A stretch of DNA of 64,000 bases from Bacillus sp. FJAT-25509 (GCF_001420605.1 NZ_LJIZ01000032.1:242798-306797), one strand, 5' to 3'; shown: positions 1 to 8,971, counted from the stretch's first letter. A program made the numbers and translations. The notes: generated by a model not told the origin, from the sequence alone.

Positions 1-197
1 TTATTACTCCTGGAGGAGAGGACTTTCATTTTTACAAAACAAACTTCCCTCATATACAAACAACAATGGTTGGCTTAGGAACAGATTTGGAGCCAGGCCT
101 GCATCACCCGAATATGAGCTTTAATCTAGATTCTCTGTCAAACGGCGTTAAAATCTTAAGTACTGCTATAATCAAGATGTTGACATTATCACAATAA
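1..197 (+). CDS. M20-family amidohydrolase, C-terminal fragment
   Basis: Only the last 64 codons are inside the window; the gene begins before base 1. The reading frame contains GGEDFHFY followed by GLGTDLEPGLHHPNMSFN, which matches the end of M20D metallopeptidases/amidohydrolases (N-acyl amino acid hydrolase type), where the His-His-Pro stretch contributes to the catalytic metal site. The substrate cannot be told from this piece. The frame ends at TAA 110 bases before the deacetylase start. Confidence 0.75.
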   Translation, partial: ITPGGEDFHFYKTNFPHIQTTMVGLGTDLEPGLHHPNMSFNLDSLSNGVKILSTAIIKMLTLSQ

Positions 198-306
198 ATG
201 GATGAGGACTCGGTTGTTTACGAGTCTTTTTTATTTTGTAAGAGAATTAATTATACAAGGGACTGAATTTGGAACACTAATAGAAAAAGATAAAGGGAGG
301 ATTTTT

Positions 307-1092
307 ATGCGAAAAATAACTTTATTTTTTCTATGTCTATTTTTGTGGATACAGTTGCCAGAAAAGACACATGCTGCAGACAAAATTCCAATTTTAATTT
401 ATCATAATATTGATGAGTTTACGGGTCATGGAGTAAGGGATTTATTTGTTTCACCAGAGAATTTCGAAAAACAAATAATTTATTTACGTGATCATGGCTT
501 TACGCTTTTAACGTTTGAACAATGGGGAGACCGTAATAAAGTAAAGAAACCGATTTTTATTACGATTGATGACGGTTATAAAAATAACTTAAATGTATTA
601 AAAATCTTTCAAAAATTGAAATCGGATACGTTTACACCAAAAGCAACTATATTTGCGATATCCGACTATATTGGATGGCCGGATCGTCTTTCAAGTGCGG
701 AGTTAAAAAAGATGTCTGATTCAGGGATGTTTTCAATCCAATCGCACACTGCAACCCATCCAGATTTAAGGAAGATAGATGACTACAAGCATGAATTAAA
801 AGATTCAAAAGATAAGATCCAATCAATTACTGGAAAAGCTGTGATCGCTCTCTCGTATCCTTATGGTTATCATAATGATAAAGTTATTGAGGAAACAAAA
901 AAGTACTATACTTTTGCAGTAGCGACAGATCCGAAATATTTTGTAGAAAAAGGTACAAAGAATGAAGTCTATCTTTTACCTAGAATCTATATTAAATATG
1001 ACACTACAATGGATGAATTTGCTAAGCTTGTAGAAGGACAAGCTAAAGTAATTGTAAATTTTAGAGAATCTGAGACTATTTATAACGAGTGA
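307..1092 (+). CDS. Secreted polysaccharide deacetylase (NodB domain)
   Basis: A 261-residue protein with a signal peptide (about residues 1-24, hydrophobic core then THAA). The NodB homology domain follows: TIDDG with Asp88/Asp89 (metal/base motif), the metal-binding pair His147 and His151 in SHTATHP, and a SYPYG motif. Such enzymes remove N-acetyl groups from cell-wall or exported polysaccharides outside the membrane; B. subtilis YxkH is a similar short exported member. The ATG at 307 has AAAGGGAGG just upstream. An in-frame upstream ATG at 202 lacks such a site and would place a non-hydrophobic extension before the signal peptide, so I reject it. The exact substrate is unknown. Confidence 0.88.
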   Translation: MRKITLFFLCLFLWIQLPEKTHAADKIPILIYHNIDEFTGHGVRDLFVSPENFEKQIIYLRDHGFTLLTFEQWGDRNKVKKPIFITIDDGYKNNLNVLKIFQKLKSDTFTPKATIFAISDYIGWPDRLSSAELKKMSDSGMFSIQSHTATHPDLRKIDDYKHELKDSKDKIQSITGKAVIALSYPYGYHNDKVIEETKKYYTFAVATDPKYFVEKGTKNEVYLLPRIYIKYDTTMDEFAKLVEGQAKVIVNFRESETIYNE

Positions 1093-1096
1093 ATGC

Positions 1097-1140
1097 GGTT
1101 TTCTCATAAGTCTTTAGACTTTATGAGAAAACCTTTTTTT
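1097..1140 (+). terminator. Rho-independent terminator after the deacetylase
   Basis: Long inverted repeat (GGTTTTCTCATAA...TTATGAGAAAACC, one bulged A) followed by seven T residues. Confidence 0.9.
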
Positions 1141-1255
1141 ATTGATCAGCTTTAAGATATTCTATCTATCATGAAATTGCTTAGTTAAATGATTAATTTT
1201 TTCTTTTACCATGGGGAAAATTACCTTTTTTTAACTTTGTCGATAAATAGGAGGT

Positions 1256-1283
1256 TTGTGAATAGTTTGTCTCATGGTATGAT
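1256..1283 (+). promoter_or_regulatory. Sigma-A-like promoter of ydbST
   Basis: TTGTGA, 16-bp spacer, TATGAT, 40 bases before the ydbS start. I see no sigma-W motif (TGAAAC ... CGTA) in the gap, although ydbST belongs to the sigma-W regulon in B. subtilis. Confidence 0.5.
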
Positions 1284-1323
1284 ATAGTAAGTGATAGATT
1301 AATGAGATAGAAAAGGTGATTAA

Positions 1324-1803
1324 ATGAGACCAAATCCATCACAAAGACCATCACCTAAAATGAGGTCAGTATGGAGAATAACATCACTATTAAGTAGTAT
1401 CTCTTTAGTTGCATTACCAATTATCTGTTATTTTCTTATGAGATATTTTTCACTTCCCTTCTTTATTCTGATGATTATTATAGGTGTCGTTATAGCGTTA
1501 ATTATTTTTTTAACTTTATTTTTACCAACACTTAAATTGAAATATACCGCATATGAGATTTATGAAAATGAGTTAGAAATCCAAAAAGGAATATTTGTTA
1601 TTAAACGAATTGTAATTCCTATGGTCAGAGTTCAACACGTTACGACAGAAGTAGGACCAATACTGCGTCGATACGGTTTATCTACAGTGAATATTTCCAC
1701 GGCAGCCACCACACATGAAATTGAAGGCTTAGAACACCATATCGCTGAGAAGCTTAGAGATAAAATTATCTACTTAGCAAGGATAAGTGATGAAGATGTA
1801 TGA
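1324..1803 (+). CDS. ydbS: PH-domain (bPH2) membrane protein YdbS
   Basis: A 159-residue protein with two membrane segments (about residues 18-40 and 44-68) followed by a bacterial PH domain (bPH2, former DUF304), recognisable from YEIYENELEIQKGIFVIKR and the VRVQHV stretch. It overlaps the next gene by a few bases, forming the ydbS-ydbT pair. In B. subtilis this pair is controlled by sigma-W and protects against bacteriocin-type antimicrobials made by other bacilli; the molecular role is not known. Function here is by homology only. Confidence 0.88.
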   Translation: MRPNPSQRPSPKMRSVWRITSLLSSISLVALPIICYFLMRYFSLPFFILMIIIGVVIALIIFLTLFLPTLKLKYTAYEIYENELEIQKGIFVIKRIVIPMVRVQHVTTEVGPILRRYGLSTVNISTAATTHEIEGLEHHIAEKLRDKIIYLARISDEDV

Positions 1804-3211
1804 GCCAAAAAGACAACATCCAGCTTATATACTTACCGTATTTTTAGAACAAATTAAAAACGTACTAATACCACTAATTATACTTTTAGTTTCAGGTGGT
1901 AAAGGGTCTATGTTTCAATATTTGTTTGCTGCTGTTCTGATTGTTTTTCCAGTTGCTTCAGCAATTATAAAATGGTATCGATTTACTTACTATATAACTG
2001 AAGATGAATTTAGAATTCGTTCGGGATTATTTGTAATCGAAAATACATTTATTCAAAAAGAACGTATTCAGTCTTTTTCAATTAATGCTGGATTTATTCA
2101 ACAGTTTTTTAATGTGGTGAGCGTACGAATTGAAACAGCTGGTGGAAAAAAAGCTGAAGGTATATTAAATGCAATACCTAAGGAAGTGGCACTTTCATTA
2201 AAAAATGAAGTATTAAACTCTAGAAAGAAAAAAGTAGGTTTGGGTGTAGCTGAGGAAAATAGTGTACAAGCAGTGCCATTAGTCGATATAAGTTTAACAA
2301 TTGAAACGAGAAAACTTTTCTTAGCTGGAATCACTTCCTTTGAAGTTGGACTAGCTTTTGCCGTTTTAGCATCATTATTTTCTCAAATTGAGGATTTACT
2401 CCCGCATAGTATTTATGTGGCAATATATAATCAAATACAAACATTCACTTACATGATGTTTTTTATTGTATTTTTAGCTAGTTTATTACTTTCCCTAATT
2501 TTTTCAACCATTCGATACATATTAAAATTTGCAAACTTTACTGTCCAAAGAAGAGATGATCGAATTATTATTACAAGAGGGTTATTCGAAAAAAATGAAT
2601 TTACGGTGTCTTTAAAACGAATTCAAGGAGTAGTTGTAAAAGAAGGGATCCTTCGTCAATTATTTGGCTATTCTACAGTTTACGTCGAAGCTGTTGGCAT
2701 GGGAGATAAGCAGGAACAAGGTAGACATGTACTTCATCCATTTATTAAAACGAAGGATGTGCACTTATTCCTAAAAAATTTTATTCCTTCTATTAACTAT
2801 GATGAAATATCAAACCGAGCACCAAAAAGAGCTCGAAAAACATATTATTCAAGAATGATTATTACTTTTCTTCTAATAGCAAGTGGAATTGTATTACTTC
2901 CATTTGTTCATTTCTGGGCTTATGGCATTGTTTTAATCGGTATATTTATTGGGGAATTAGGATTTAGAAATGCAGGCTATACATTATTAGATCGAACTGT
3001 GATCATTCAGTCTGGTTATTTCTCAAGAACAACTGCGATTTTACCAAAAGAGCGAATACAAGTATTGATCGGTGAACAAAGTTTCCTTCAAAAAAGGGTA
3101 AAACTAAAATCGATCTACATTACGATTCTTTCAAGCCAATTTGGTCGTACTTATCAGGTAAGACATTTAGATGAAAAAGACGTTAATCGAATGATTGGTT
3201 GGTTTAGTTAA
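1790..3211 (+). CDS. ydbT: PH-domain (bPH2) membrane protein YdbT
   Basis: About 473 residues with three bPH2 repeats, each introduced by a membrane hairpin. The repeats show the signature [DE]-x-R-[IV]-x-x-x-x-G-[LY]-F and a later [KE]-RIQ-[SGV] strand (near residues 80-100, 260-290 and 400-430). It is the larger partner of YdbS and is translationally coupled to it: its start lies inside the end of ydbS. I prefer ATG 1790, with AAGGA six bases upstream, over GTG 1787. It probably forms a membrane complex with YdbS involved in envelope stress or bacteriocin resistance. Confidence 0.88.
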   Translation: MKMYEPKRQHPAYILTVFLEQIKNVLIPLIILLVSGGKGSMFQYLFAAVLIVFPVASAIIKWYRFTYYITEDEFRIRSGLFVIENTFIQKERIQSFSINAGFIQQFFNVVSVRIETAGGKKAEGILNAIPKEVALSLKNEVLNSRKKKVGLGVAEENSVQAVPLVDISLTIETRKLFLAGITSFEVGLAFAVLASLFSQIEDLLPHSIYVAIYNQIQTFTYMMFFIVFLASLLLSLIFSTIRYILKFANFTVQRRDDRIIITRGLFEKNEFTVSLKRIQGVVVKEGILRQLFGYSTVYVEAVGMGDKQEQGRHVLHPFIKTKDVHLFLKNFIPSINYDEISNRAPKRARKTYYSRMIITFLLIASGIVLLPFVHFWAYGIVLIGIFIGELGFRNAGYTLLDRTVIIQSGYFSRTTAILPKERIQVLIGEQSFLQKRVKLKSIYITILSSQFGRTYQVRHLDEKDVNRMIGWFS

Positions 3212-3238
3212 TAAATATTTGTACATTATTTTTAAATG

Positions 3239-3275
3239 AAGACGTGTATACATTAGTGTAAGCACGTCTTTTTTT
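3239..3275 (+). terminator. Terminator after ydbST
   Basis: AAGACGTG ... CACGTCTT stem with a run of seven T residues. Confidence 0.85.
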
Positions 3276-3314
3276 AACGCTTAAATTTATTTTTTCTACT
3301 GGGAGGAAAAGAAC

Positions 3315-4751
3315 TTGAGGAAACGAATATTTGTAGGAATACTCCTCTTAACCGTGTTTGTTACAGTTTTACATACGCTGTGGAACAAACCTGCACCATT
3401 AAGGCATGGAGTAATTGATGATGTTGGCCATCTTCTTCCTACTAAAATTGATCGGATTGTCAAAGGAAAGGAAGTAGATCAATTAAAGAAAATTGTAATC
3501 GATGCAAAAAAACAAGGGAAGACAGTTTCAATTGCAGGCGAGCGACATAGTCAAGGTGGTCATACATATTATAAAGATGGTGTGGTGATCGATTTAAAAA
3601 CATTTAATAAGGTTGAAAAAGTGGATCCCGTTGAGAAGACAGTGATTGTTCAAAGTGGTGCAACATGGGGAGATATACAAAAAGCGATTAATCCTTATCA
3701 TCTTGCATTAAAGGTAACTCAGTCACAAGAGATTTTCTCAGTAGGCGGTTCATTAAGTGTGAACGCACACGGTCGTGATATTCGGAATCACTCATTAGCT
3801 AGTACAGTTAATTGGTTTACATTATTAACACCTGAAGGGAAAGTAATGAAAGTAAGCCGCACAGAGAATAAAGAATTATTCCCTTATGTATTAGGTGGAT
3901 ATGGATTATTTGGAATTATTTTAGAAGTAGAGTTTCAACTAACAGATAATGAATTATATCGAATAGAAACAAAAACGATGGACTATAAGAAATATCCAAA
4001 TTATTTTAACAAGAACGTTTTAGAAAACGAAAATGCAAGAATGCATATTGCTAGAATTTCTGTAGCACCAGATAGCTTTTTAGATAAGGTTTATGCAATT
4101 AATTATATGGCAACTTCCCGTAAAATGTCCGATTCAGATCAAGAGCTGAAGGATGATCATTCCGCTTTTTTACCGAAGTTGGCACTAGGTATGTCCAGAA
4201 CTTCGGATATTGGTAAGGATCTCTTTTGGGATTTTCAATATCGCTTTATTCACTCCTTAAATGGAAACTATGAAACTCGTAATAATGTCATGCGTTCTGA
4301 AAGTAAGTTTATGGAATTCGATGACCGTCAAGATACACAAGTTTTACAGGAATTTTTTGTACCTGTAAATGAATTTGTTCATTACATTGATGATGTTAGA
4401 GACTATTTACAATATGAAAATTTAAATATATTAAATATTACGATCCGTTACGTTGAAAAAGATGATGAAACAGTCATGAATTATGCGAAAGATGATATGT
4501 TTGCATTCGTTGTTTTGATTCAACATGGTAAAGATAAAGATTCTGTTCAATATGCAAAAGAGGTAATTCAAAAGTGGACTGATATAACGTTGGAGCATCG
4601 CGGTACCTATTATTTACCTTATTATCCATATCAGTCGAAGCAACAAATGGTAACAGCATATCCAAAAACGCAAGATTTTTTCAATAAGAAAAGAGAGTTT
4701 GATCCAAATGGTGTATTTATGAATACTTTTTATGAAAATTATGGGGAGTAG
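3315..4751 (+). CDS. Membrane-anchored FAD-binding oxidase (VAO/PCMH family)
   Basis: A 478-residue protein starting at TTG (GGGAGG seven bases upstream). An N-terminal hydrophobic helix (about residues 4-23) acts as anchor or signal. An FAD-binding type-4 (PCMH) domain follows, with AGERHSQGGH (flavin-contact region; a His here is often the covalent flavin site) and SVGGSLSVNAHGRD. The C-terminal half resembles sugar-lactone or alditol oxidases, so the substrate may be a polyol or lactone. The MFS-like gene starts five bases after its stop, suggesting coupling. Redox partner and substrate are not visible from sequence. Confidence 0.75.
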   Translation: MRKRIFVGILLLTVFVTVLHTLWNKPAPLRHGVIDDVGHLLPTKIDRIVKGKEVDQLKKIVIDAKKQGKTVSIAGERHSQGGHTYYKDGVVIDLKTFNKVEKVDPVEKTVIVQSGATWGDIQKAINPYHLALKVTQSQEIFSVGGSLSVNAHGRDIRNHSLASTVNWFTLLTPEGKVMKVSRTENKELFPYVLGGYGLFGIILEVEFQLTDNELYRIETKTMDYKKYPNYFNKNVLENENARMHIARISVAPDSFLDKVYAINYMATSRKMSDSDQELKDDHSAFLPKLALGMSRTSDIGKDLFWDFQYRFIHSLNGNYETRNNVMRSESKFMEFDDRQDTQVLQEFFVPVNEFVHYIDDVRDYLQYENLNILNITIRYVEKDDETVMNYAKDDMFAFVVLIQHGKDKDSVQYAKEVIQKWTDITLEHRGTYYLPYYPYQSKQQMVTAYPKTQDFFNKKREFDPNGVFMNTFYENYGE

Positions 4752-4755
4752 TCCT

Positions 4756-5292
4756 ATGAACCGTTTTTTAATCGCATTACTTAGTATTATTGGGTTTAGT
4801 AGCTCTTTAGTATTTCCATATTATGTCCTCTTCTTAAGGAATATAGGAGATGCGTATGATGTATTTAGTTTATTATATGGACTCTTTTCATTAAGTTTGA
4901 GTGTGGTCGTATACTTTGGTGGTCGATTCGTTGACCGCGTTTCACCATTTTTATTAATGATATTTCATTCATTATTTTGCTGTTTATTGTTTTTTTCACT
5001 GCCTTTGATCGATAATATAAAGATTGTCTATATTGGGCAAGTTTTATTTGGAGGATTTACTGCGTTATTCAAGATCGCTGAAAAGAAATTATTTATGAAC
5101 GCTTCATCTGATTTTTATAGAAGTTACTTATTTTGGACATCTTTTGTAACAGCTATTTGTATTATAGGTGTAGGAACTTTACTTGAATCAATTGACATTC
5201 AATTTATGTTTCATTTAGCGGCTTGGCTTTTCTTAATAAGTGCACTCGGTCTTTGTTATAAAATGATAATGAGCAAGGTGTCGACTAGTTGA
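4756..5292 (+). CDS. Half-length MFS-like membrane protein
   Basis: A 178-residue, strongly hydrophobic protein of about five to six membrane helices. It shows an MFS-type loop (YFGGRFVDRVSP, the D-R/K motif between helices 2 and 3) and an FGGFTALFK stretch. Full MFS transporters have 12 helices and about 390-400 residues, so this equals an N-terminal half. I found no continuation in any frame downstream. GGGGAGT sits six bases before ATG 4756. It follows the FAD oxidase immediately and may work with it. Confidence 0.6.
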   Translation: MNRFLIALLSIIGFSSSLVFPYYVLFLRNIGDAYDVFSLLYGLFSLSLSVVVYFGGRFVDRVSPFLLMIFHSLFCCLLFFSLPLIDNIKIVYIGQVLFGGFTALFKIAEKKLFMNASSDFYRSYLFWTSFVTAICIIGVGTLLESIDIQFMFHLAAWLFLISALGLCYKMIMSKVSTS

Positions 5293-5614
5293 ATGTTTTT
5301 GGAACGAATGGTCTGGTTCTTAGCAATGAAGTTTATTCTATAAATTCAATTCAACACAACAATGTTTTGTTTTTTATTGATTGTTATTATGCGTAACGTT
5401 GTTATATTCCTTTTTATACAATAAAGTTAATGAACTAGTAGTATATTTTACAGATAAAGTACTGTTTTTAATAAAAATAAAACAATAAATTTAAAATTTT
5501 ATATTGTCTAAGTAACGAAACAATGTTATATTAACTTTAAATTAATTAAAGTATTTATGGAGACATTCATACTTTATGTGAAGTTAAATTGTATGGAAGG
5601 AATGATTATATAGT
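5293..5614. other. AT-rich intergenic gap
   Basis: No terminator with a good T-run and no open frame longer than a few codons. It contains several AACAATGTT-like words but no clear symmetric operator. It must hold the promoter of the small gene at 5615. Confidence 0.4.
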
Positions 5615-5794
5615 ATGAGACATGAGGAAGCTGTAGGAATTTTTTATGCTGCTTTTGTAATTTTAGGATTAACGATTGGTTTAGGTGTAGGTTATTTTAC
5701 ATCACATTTAATCGTAGGAGGATTTCTTGGTTTTGGAATTGGAATAGGTTTAGGTCTATTAAGTAATGCTATTTTATACATTAATAAAGACTGA
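5615..5794 (+). CDS. Small glycine-rich two-helix membrane protein
   Basis: A 59-codon frame. The product has a short charged N-terminus (MRHEEAVG), two hydrophobic helices rich in Gly (LTIGLGVGYF and GGFLGFGIGIGLGLLSNAI) and a YINKD tail. AAGGAA lies about 14 bases before the ATG, a long spacing. The composition fits small bacterial membrane proteins with a glycine-zipper pattern. I do not recognise the family and infer no function. Confidence 0.55.
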   Translation: MRHEEAVGIFYAAFVILGLTIGLGVGYFTSHLIVGGFLGFGIGIGLGLLSNAILYINKD

Positions 5795-5798
5795 TTTT

Positions 5799-5872
5799 GA
5801 CTGCTGTTCTAATGATCGCCAAAGGTTACTTTAGCTCGTCATCAGGCTAAGCGCCCGTTTTTTTAGCAGTCA
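5799..5872. repeat. Possible diverged relative of the 133-bp palindromic repeat
   Basis: Outer inverted repeat TGACTGCT/AGCAGTCA encloses CTCGTCATCAGGCTAAGCGCC, which is close to CTCCTCACCAGGCTTCGCGCC of the repeat at 8771. It may also act as a structured terminator of the small gene before it. Confidence 0.35.
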
Positions 5873-5945
5873 GATACTTAAGTTAGGCCATGAATACAAA
5901 ATTGAAGTTAAATTTTATGCTTGAAATGTTAAAGGAGAGATGGTC

Positions 5946-7457
5946 ATGCAAAAAAGGGAAACTAAATTGGTTCCTGTTATGATTGCGTTATTGCTTGGGA
6001 TATTTTTCGCTTCCCTTGATAACACAATCGTTTCTACCGCGATGCCTACAATTTTAAAGGATTTAGGCGGCTATGATAAATTTGTTTGGGTAACTTCGGC
6101 TTACTTAGTTACAGAAATGGCTGGTATGCCAATTTTCGGTAAACTTTCTGATATGTACGGTAGAAAAAGATTTTTTATGTTAGGTATTATATTATTCATT
6201 TTAGGTTCAGTTCTTTGTGGAACAGCGACTTCTATTATTCAGCTTAGTATTTACCGTGCAATTCAAGGTATAGGTGGAAGTGCGTTAATGCCAATTGCTT
6301 TTTCAATTATTTGGGATGTGTTTCCTGTTGAAAAGCGTGGTAAAATGAGTGGTGTTTTTGGTGCTGTGTTTGGGTTATCAAGTGTTCTTGGACCTTTAAT
6401 TGGTGCTTATATTACGGATTATATTAACTGGAGATATATTTTCTATATTAATATTCCTTTTGGACTTTTAACACTGGGACTAATTAGTTATTTTTATGTC
6501 GAGTCAAAAAACCACACAAAGCAACAAATCGACTGGTGGGGTGCTACAACATTTATTATTAGTATCGTCTGTTTAATGTTTGCACTTGAGCTAGGTGGAA
6601 AAGAATATGCTTGGGATTCAGTTCAAATTTTAGGTTTATTTGCTGGATTTGCTGTTTTCCTAATTGTCTTTTTATTTATTGAACGTAAAGCAACTGAACC
6701 GATTATTTCGTTTAGCATGTTTAAATATCGTCTTTTTGCTGCAAGTAACTTTGTTGGCTTATTTTATGGAGCGGCATTCATCGCTGCAACAATTTATATA
6801 CCAATCTTTATCCAGTTTGTTCAAGGTGGAACAGCTACGAATTCAGGTTTAGTTTTATTACCAATGATGGTGAGTGTAAGTATTTCTGCCGCATTTGGTG
6901 GAACTTTAGCAAATAAAACTAGTTATCGTAATATCATGATTGGATCGGTTGTACTTTTATTAGCAGGTATTATTTGTCTAGGTACTTTAACACCTGATAC
7001 GTCTAAATTCCAAGTGATCGTTTATATGATTATTGTTGGATTTGGTGTAGGGGCATCATTTTCAGTTCTTGGTATGTCTGCGATGCATCATTTTGATAAT
7101 GAAAATCGTGGTTCAGCAAGTTCAACTAACGCATTCCTTCGTGCACTTGGCATGACAGTAGGTATTACGGTTTTTGGTGTTATTCAACGAAATGTATTTA
7201 CAGATAAAATTGCTGATGCATTTGCAAAAAGTGGCGCACCTCAGAATTTCTCTAATATTAATCAAGCCTTTACTCCTGAAGCTGCCAAATTGATTCCTGC
7301 GCCAATACTGACAAAAATTACTGACGTGTTTTCAACATCAATTGCCCATACATTCCTTTGGACATTAGTTCCTGTAGGATTAGCATTGATTTCAATTTTC
7401 TTAATGGGTAACGAGCGTTTATCAGATAAAGAAATAGCTAAGAGCAATGCGTCATAA
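5946..7457 (+). CDS. DHA2-family (EmrB/QacA type) drug:H+ antiporter
   Basis: A 503-residue MFS protein of the 14-helix DHA2 class. It shows LDNTIVSTAMPTI in helix 1 (family motif D1), GKLSDMYGRKR between helices 2 and 3 (motif A), RAIQGIGG in helix 4, and GLSSVLGPLIG in helix 5 (antiporter motif C). The family exports lipophilic cations and antibiotics in exchange for protons. AAAGGAGAG fits ATG 5946 better than ATG 5940, which is almost on top of it. No regulator is adjacent and the drug cannot be predicted. Confidence 0.9.
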   Translation: MQKRETKLVPVMIALLLGIFFASLDNTIVSTAMPTILKDLGGYDKFVWVTSAYLVTEMAGMPIFGKLSDMYGRKRFFMLGIILFILGSVLCGTATSIIQLSIYRAIQGIGGSALMPIAFSIIWDVFPVEKRGKMSGVFGAVFGLSSVLGPLIGAYITDYINWRYIFYINIPFGLLTLGLISYFYVESKNHTKQQIDWWGATTFIISIVCLMFALELGGKEYAWDSVQILGLFAGFAVFLIVFLFIERKATEPIISFSMFKYRLFAASNFVGLFYGAAFIAATIYIPIFIQFVQGGTATNSGLVLLPMMVSVSISAAFGGTLANKTSYRNIMIGSVVLLLAGIICLGTLTPDTSKFQVIVYMIIVGFGVGASFSVLGMSAMHHFDNENRGSASSTNAFLRALGMTVGITVFGVIQRNVFTDKIADAFAKSGAPQNFSNINQAFTPEAAKLIPAPILTKITDVFSTSIAHTFLWTLVPVGLALISIFLMGNERLSDKEIAKSNAS

Positions 7458-7470
7458 GTAGAAATAAAAA

Positions 7471-7497
7471 AGAAAGACCTTTGGTCTTTCTTTTTTT
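7471..7497 (+). terminator. Terminator after the efflux pump
   Basis: AGAAAGACC-TTT-GGTCTTTCT stem followed by T residues. Confidence 0.9.
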
Positions 7498-7548
7498 GAA
7501 CACAATAATATAGCTCAAGTGGAATGATTTTTGAAAGGGGATTTACAT

Positions 7549-8175
7549 ATGACAGAATTTTGGGAATCGAGTTTTATAGATAATCAAGCGATGTGGGGAT
7601 ATGAACCTTCTGACTCCGCAATTTTAACAAAGGACTATTTCCTTGAAAAGAATGTTAAGGATGTATTGATTCCAGGGATTGGATATGGTAGAAACGCAAA
7701 GATTTTTACTGAAAATGGAATAACCGTAACAGGTATTGAAATATCGAAAACAGCGATTGAATTGGCAAGGCAAAATGGGATTGATTTTACTATTTTTCAT
7801 GGTTCAGTAACCGACATGCCTTTTGATCAAAAGCTGTACGACGGCATATTTTGTTACGCACTGATTCACTTATTGAATAAACATGAGAGAGAGAAGTTTA
7901 TTAAAGATTGCTATAATCAGTTAAAGCCGAATGGCTATATGGTATTTACTACGATTTCAAAAGATGCACCAATGTTCGGAAAGGGCAAACAGCTAGATAA
8001 AGACTACTTTGAAATAATGGAAGGGATAAAAATGTTTTTTTATGATTCTGACTCGATCAAACAAGAGTTTGGAAACTATGGATTGATCGAAGTTTCCGAA
8101 ATTCTTGAGCCACATAAGAATATGGAAAATAAACCTCCGTTTAAATTTACGATGGTGAAATGTCAAAAGAAATGA
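7549..8175 (+). CDS. Class I SAM-dependent methyltransferase
   Basis: A 208-residue protein of the Rossmann-fold methyltransferase class. It has IPGIGYGRNAKIF (motif I, SAM binding), VTGIEISKTAIELA (motif II acidic residue), FHGSVTDMPF (motif III) and a YDGIFCYALIHLL strand (motif IV). The fold and length resemble TehB/thiopurine-type small-molecule methyltransferases, but the acceptor is unknown. Start at ATG 7549 with AAAGGGG eight bases upstream; an upstream in-frame TTG overlaps that site. Confidence 0.8.
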   Translation: MTEFWESSFIDNQAMWGYEPSDSAILTKDYFLEKNVKDVLIPGIGYGRNAKIFTENGITVTGIEISKTAIELARQNGIDFTIFHGSVTDMPFDQKLYDGIFCYALIHLLNKHEREKFIKDCYNQLKPNGYMVFTTISKDAPMFGKGKQLDKDYFEIMEGIKMFFYDSDSIKQEFGNYGLIEVSEILEPHKNMENKPPFKFTMVKCQKK

Positions 8176-8253
8176 TTATTACCTTTATTAAGAGTGAATT
8201 TAGGAAAGATGTAGGGATTTTCTAATTTCGCTTAATTTCTTTCATCACGCTAT

Positions 8254-8293
8254 AACCCTATCTCTTAATAATTTAGATAAGGTTGTCTTTTTC
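8254..8293 (+). terminator. Possible weak terminator of the methyltransferase gene
   Basis: AACCCTATCT ... AGATAAGGTT imperfect stem followed by GTCTTTTTC. It lies just upstream of the Rrf2 gene and may also be a regulatory structure. Confidence 0.4.
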
Positions 8294-8330
8294 TAAAAAT
8301 AGTTTAGACTAGTAACTGAGGTGAATGATC

Positions 8331-8753
8331 TTGAAAGATAAGGTTTCTAGTACGAAATGGTTTGGACTAGCACTGCAATCTCTACTAGTTTTAGCAGAGC
8401 AAGACGGAATCTGTCCAAGCGCAGTATTAGCTCAAAAACTTGAGGCACAGTCTACTTTTTTAAGAAAAATTCTTGCCAATTTAGTTAAAGCAGGCATTAT
8501 TTCAGCTAAAGAAGGACGAGATGGTGGATATTATTTAGCCAGAGATGCTAATGAAATTACTTTAAAAGATGTTTATGATGCGATGAGATCAGATCCATAT
8601 TCAAAAGGCTTTTTAGATGTAAATAGTAAGGAATGTTTTGCGCCATCTACTCGATCTGCTTTATATGATTTAAAAGATGAGATGGAAAGCTGGCTTGTTG
8701 AGGGTCTTGCAAAGAAAACAATTTCAGACTTATTACCAAAAGAAAATAGGTAA
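8331..8753 (+). CDS. Rrf2-family transcriptional regulator
   Basis: A 140-residue winged-helix protein: WFGLALQSLLVLAEQ, then a helix-turn-helix (SAVLAQKLEAQSTFLRKIL) and the Rrf2 wing signature KAGIISAKEGRDGGYYLA. There are only two scattered Cys (near residues 28 and 102), so the three-Cys Fe-S cluster of IscR/NsrR is absent; it is more like cluster-free members such as CymR, YwnA or SaiR. GAGGTG fits TTG 8331 (seven-base gap) better than ATG 8325. The nitroreductase downstream has a highly symmetric operator, making it the likely target. Confidence 0.82.
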   Translation: MKDKVSSTKWFGLALQSLLVLAEQDGICPSAVLAQKLEAQSTFLRKILANLVKAGIISAKEGRDGGYYLARDANEITLKDVYDAMRSDPYSKGFLDVNSKECFAPSTRSALYDLKDEMESWLVEGLAKKTISDLLPKENR

Positions 8754-8770
8754 AATAAGATCGAAACTAG

Positions 8771-8904
8771 TTTCAGACTGCCCGCCAAACGCTCGCTTTC
8801 TTCGTTGCTTCGCCTGTTGAGCGGTGCTCATTACCGTCTAGGGTAACTCCGCTCCTCACCAGGCTTCGCGCCTCGAAAGACAAACGCTTGCAATCAGTCT
8901 GAAA
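8771..8904. repeat. Palindromic interspersed repeat, copy A
   Basis: A 134-bp block, clearly richer in G+C than its surroundings, bounded by a 10-bp terminal inverted repeat TTTCAGACTG/CAGTCTGAAA and full of internal stems. Its reverse complement matches copy B at 10692-10823 almost throughout (about nine of ten bases by eye). No open frame is shared. It behaves like a non-autonomous palindromic repeat element of bacilli. Confidence 0.8.
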
Positions 8905-8971
8905 ATCAAATTATTAGTATTTTTTCTAATTTAGTCGAAACTAAAGTGTTTCGATTTTATTTTTTTTATAA

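Noticed and set aside
202..306. Extended N-terminus for the polysaccharide deacetylase
   Set aside because: It would bury the signal peptide 35 residues inside the protein and lacks the strong ribosome site found before ATG 307.
4756..5614. Frameshifted full-length MFS transporter
   Set aside because: I looked for a second half after 5292 in all plus frames and found only short frames, so I treat the protein as a complete half-length one rather than a pseudogene.
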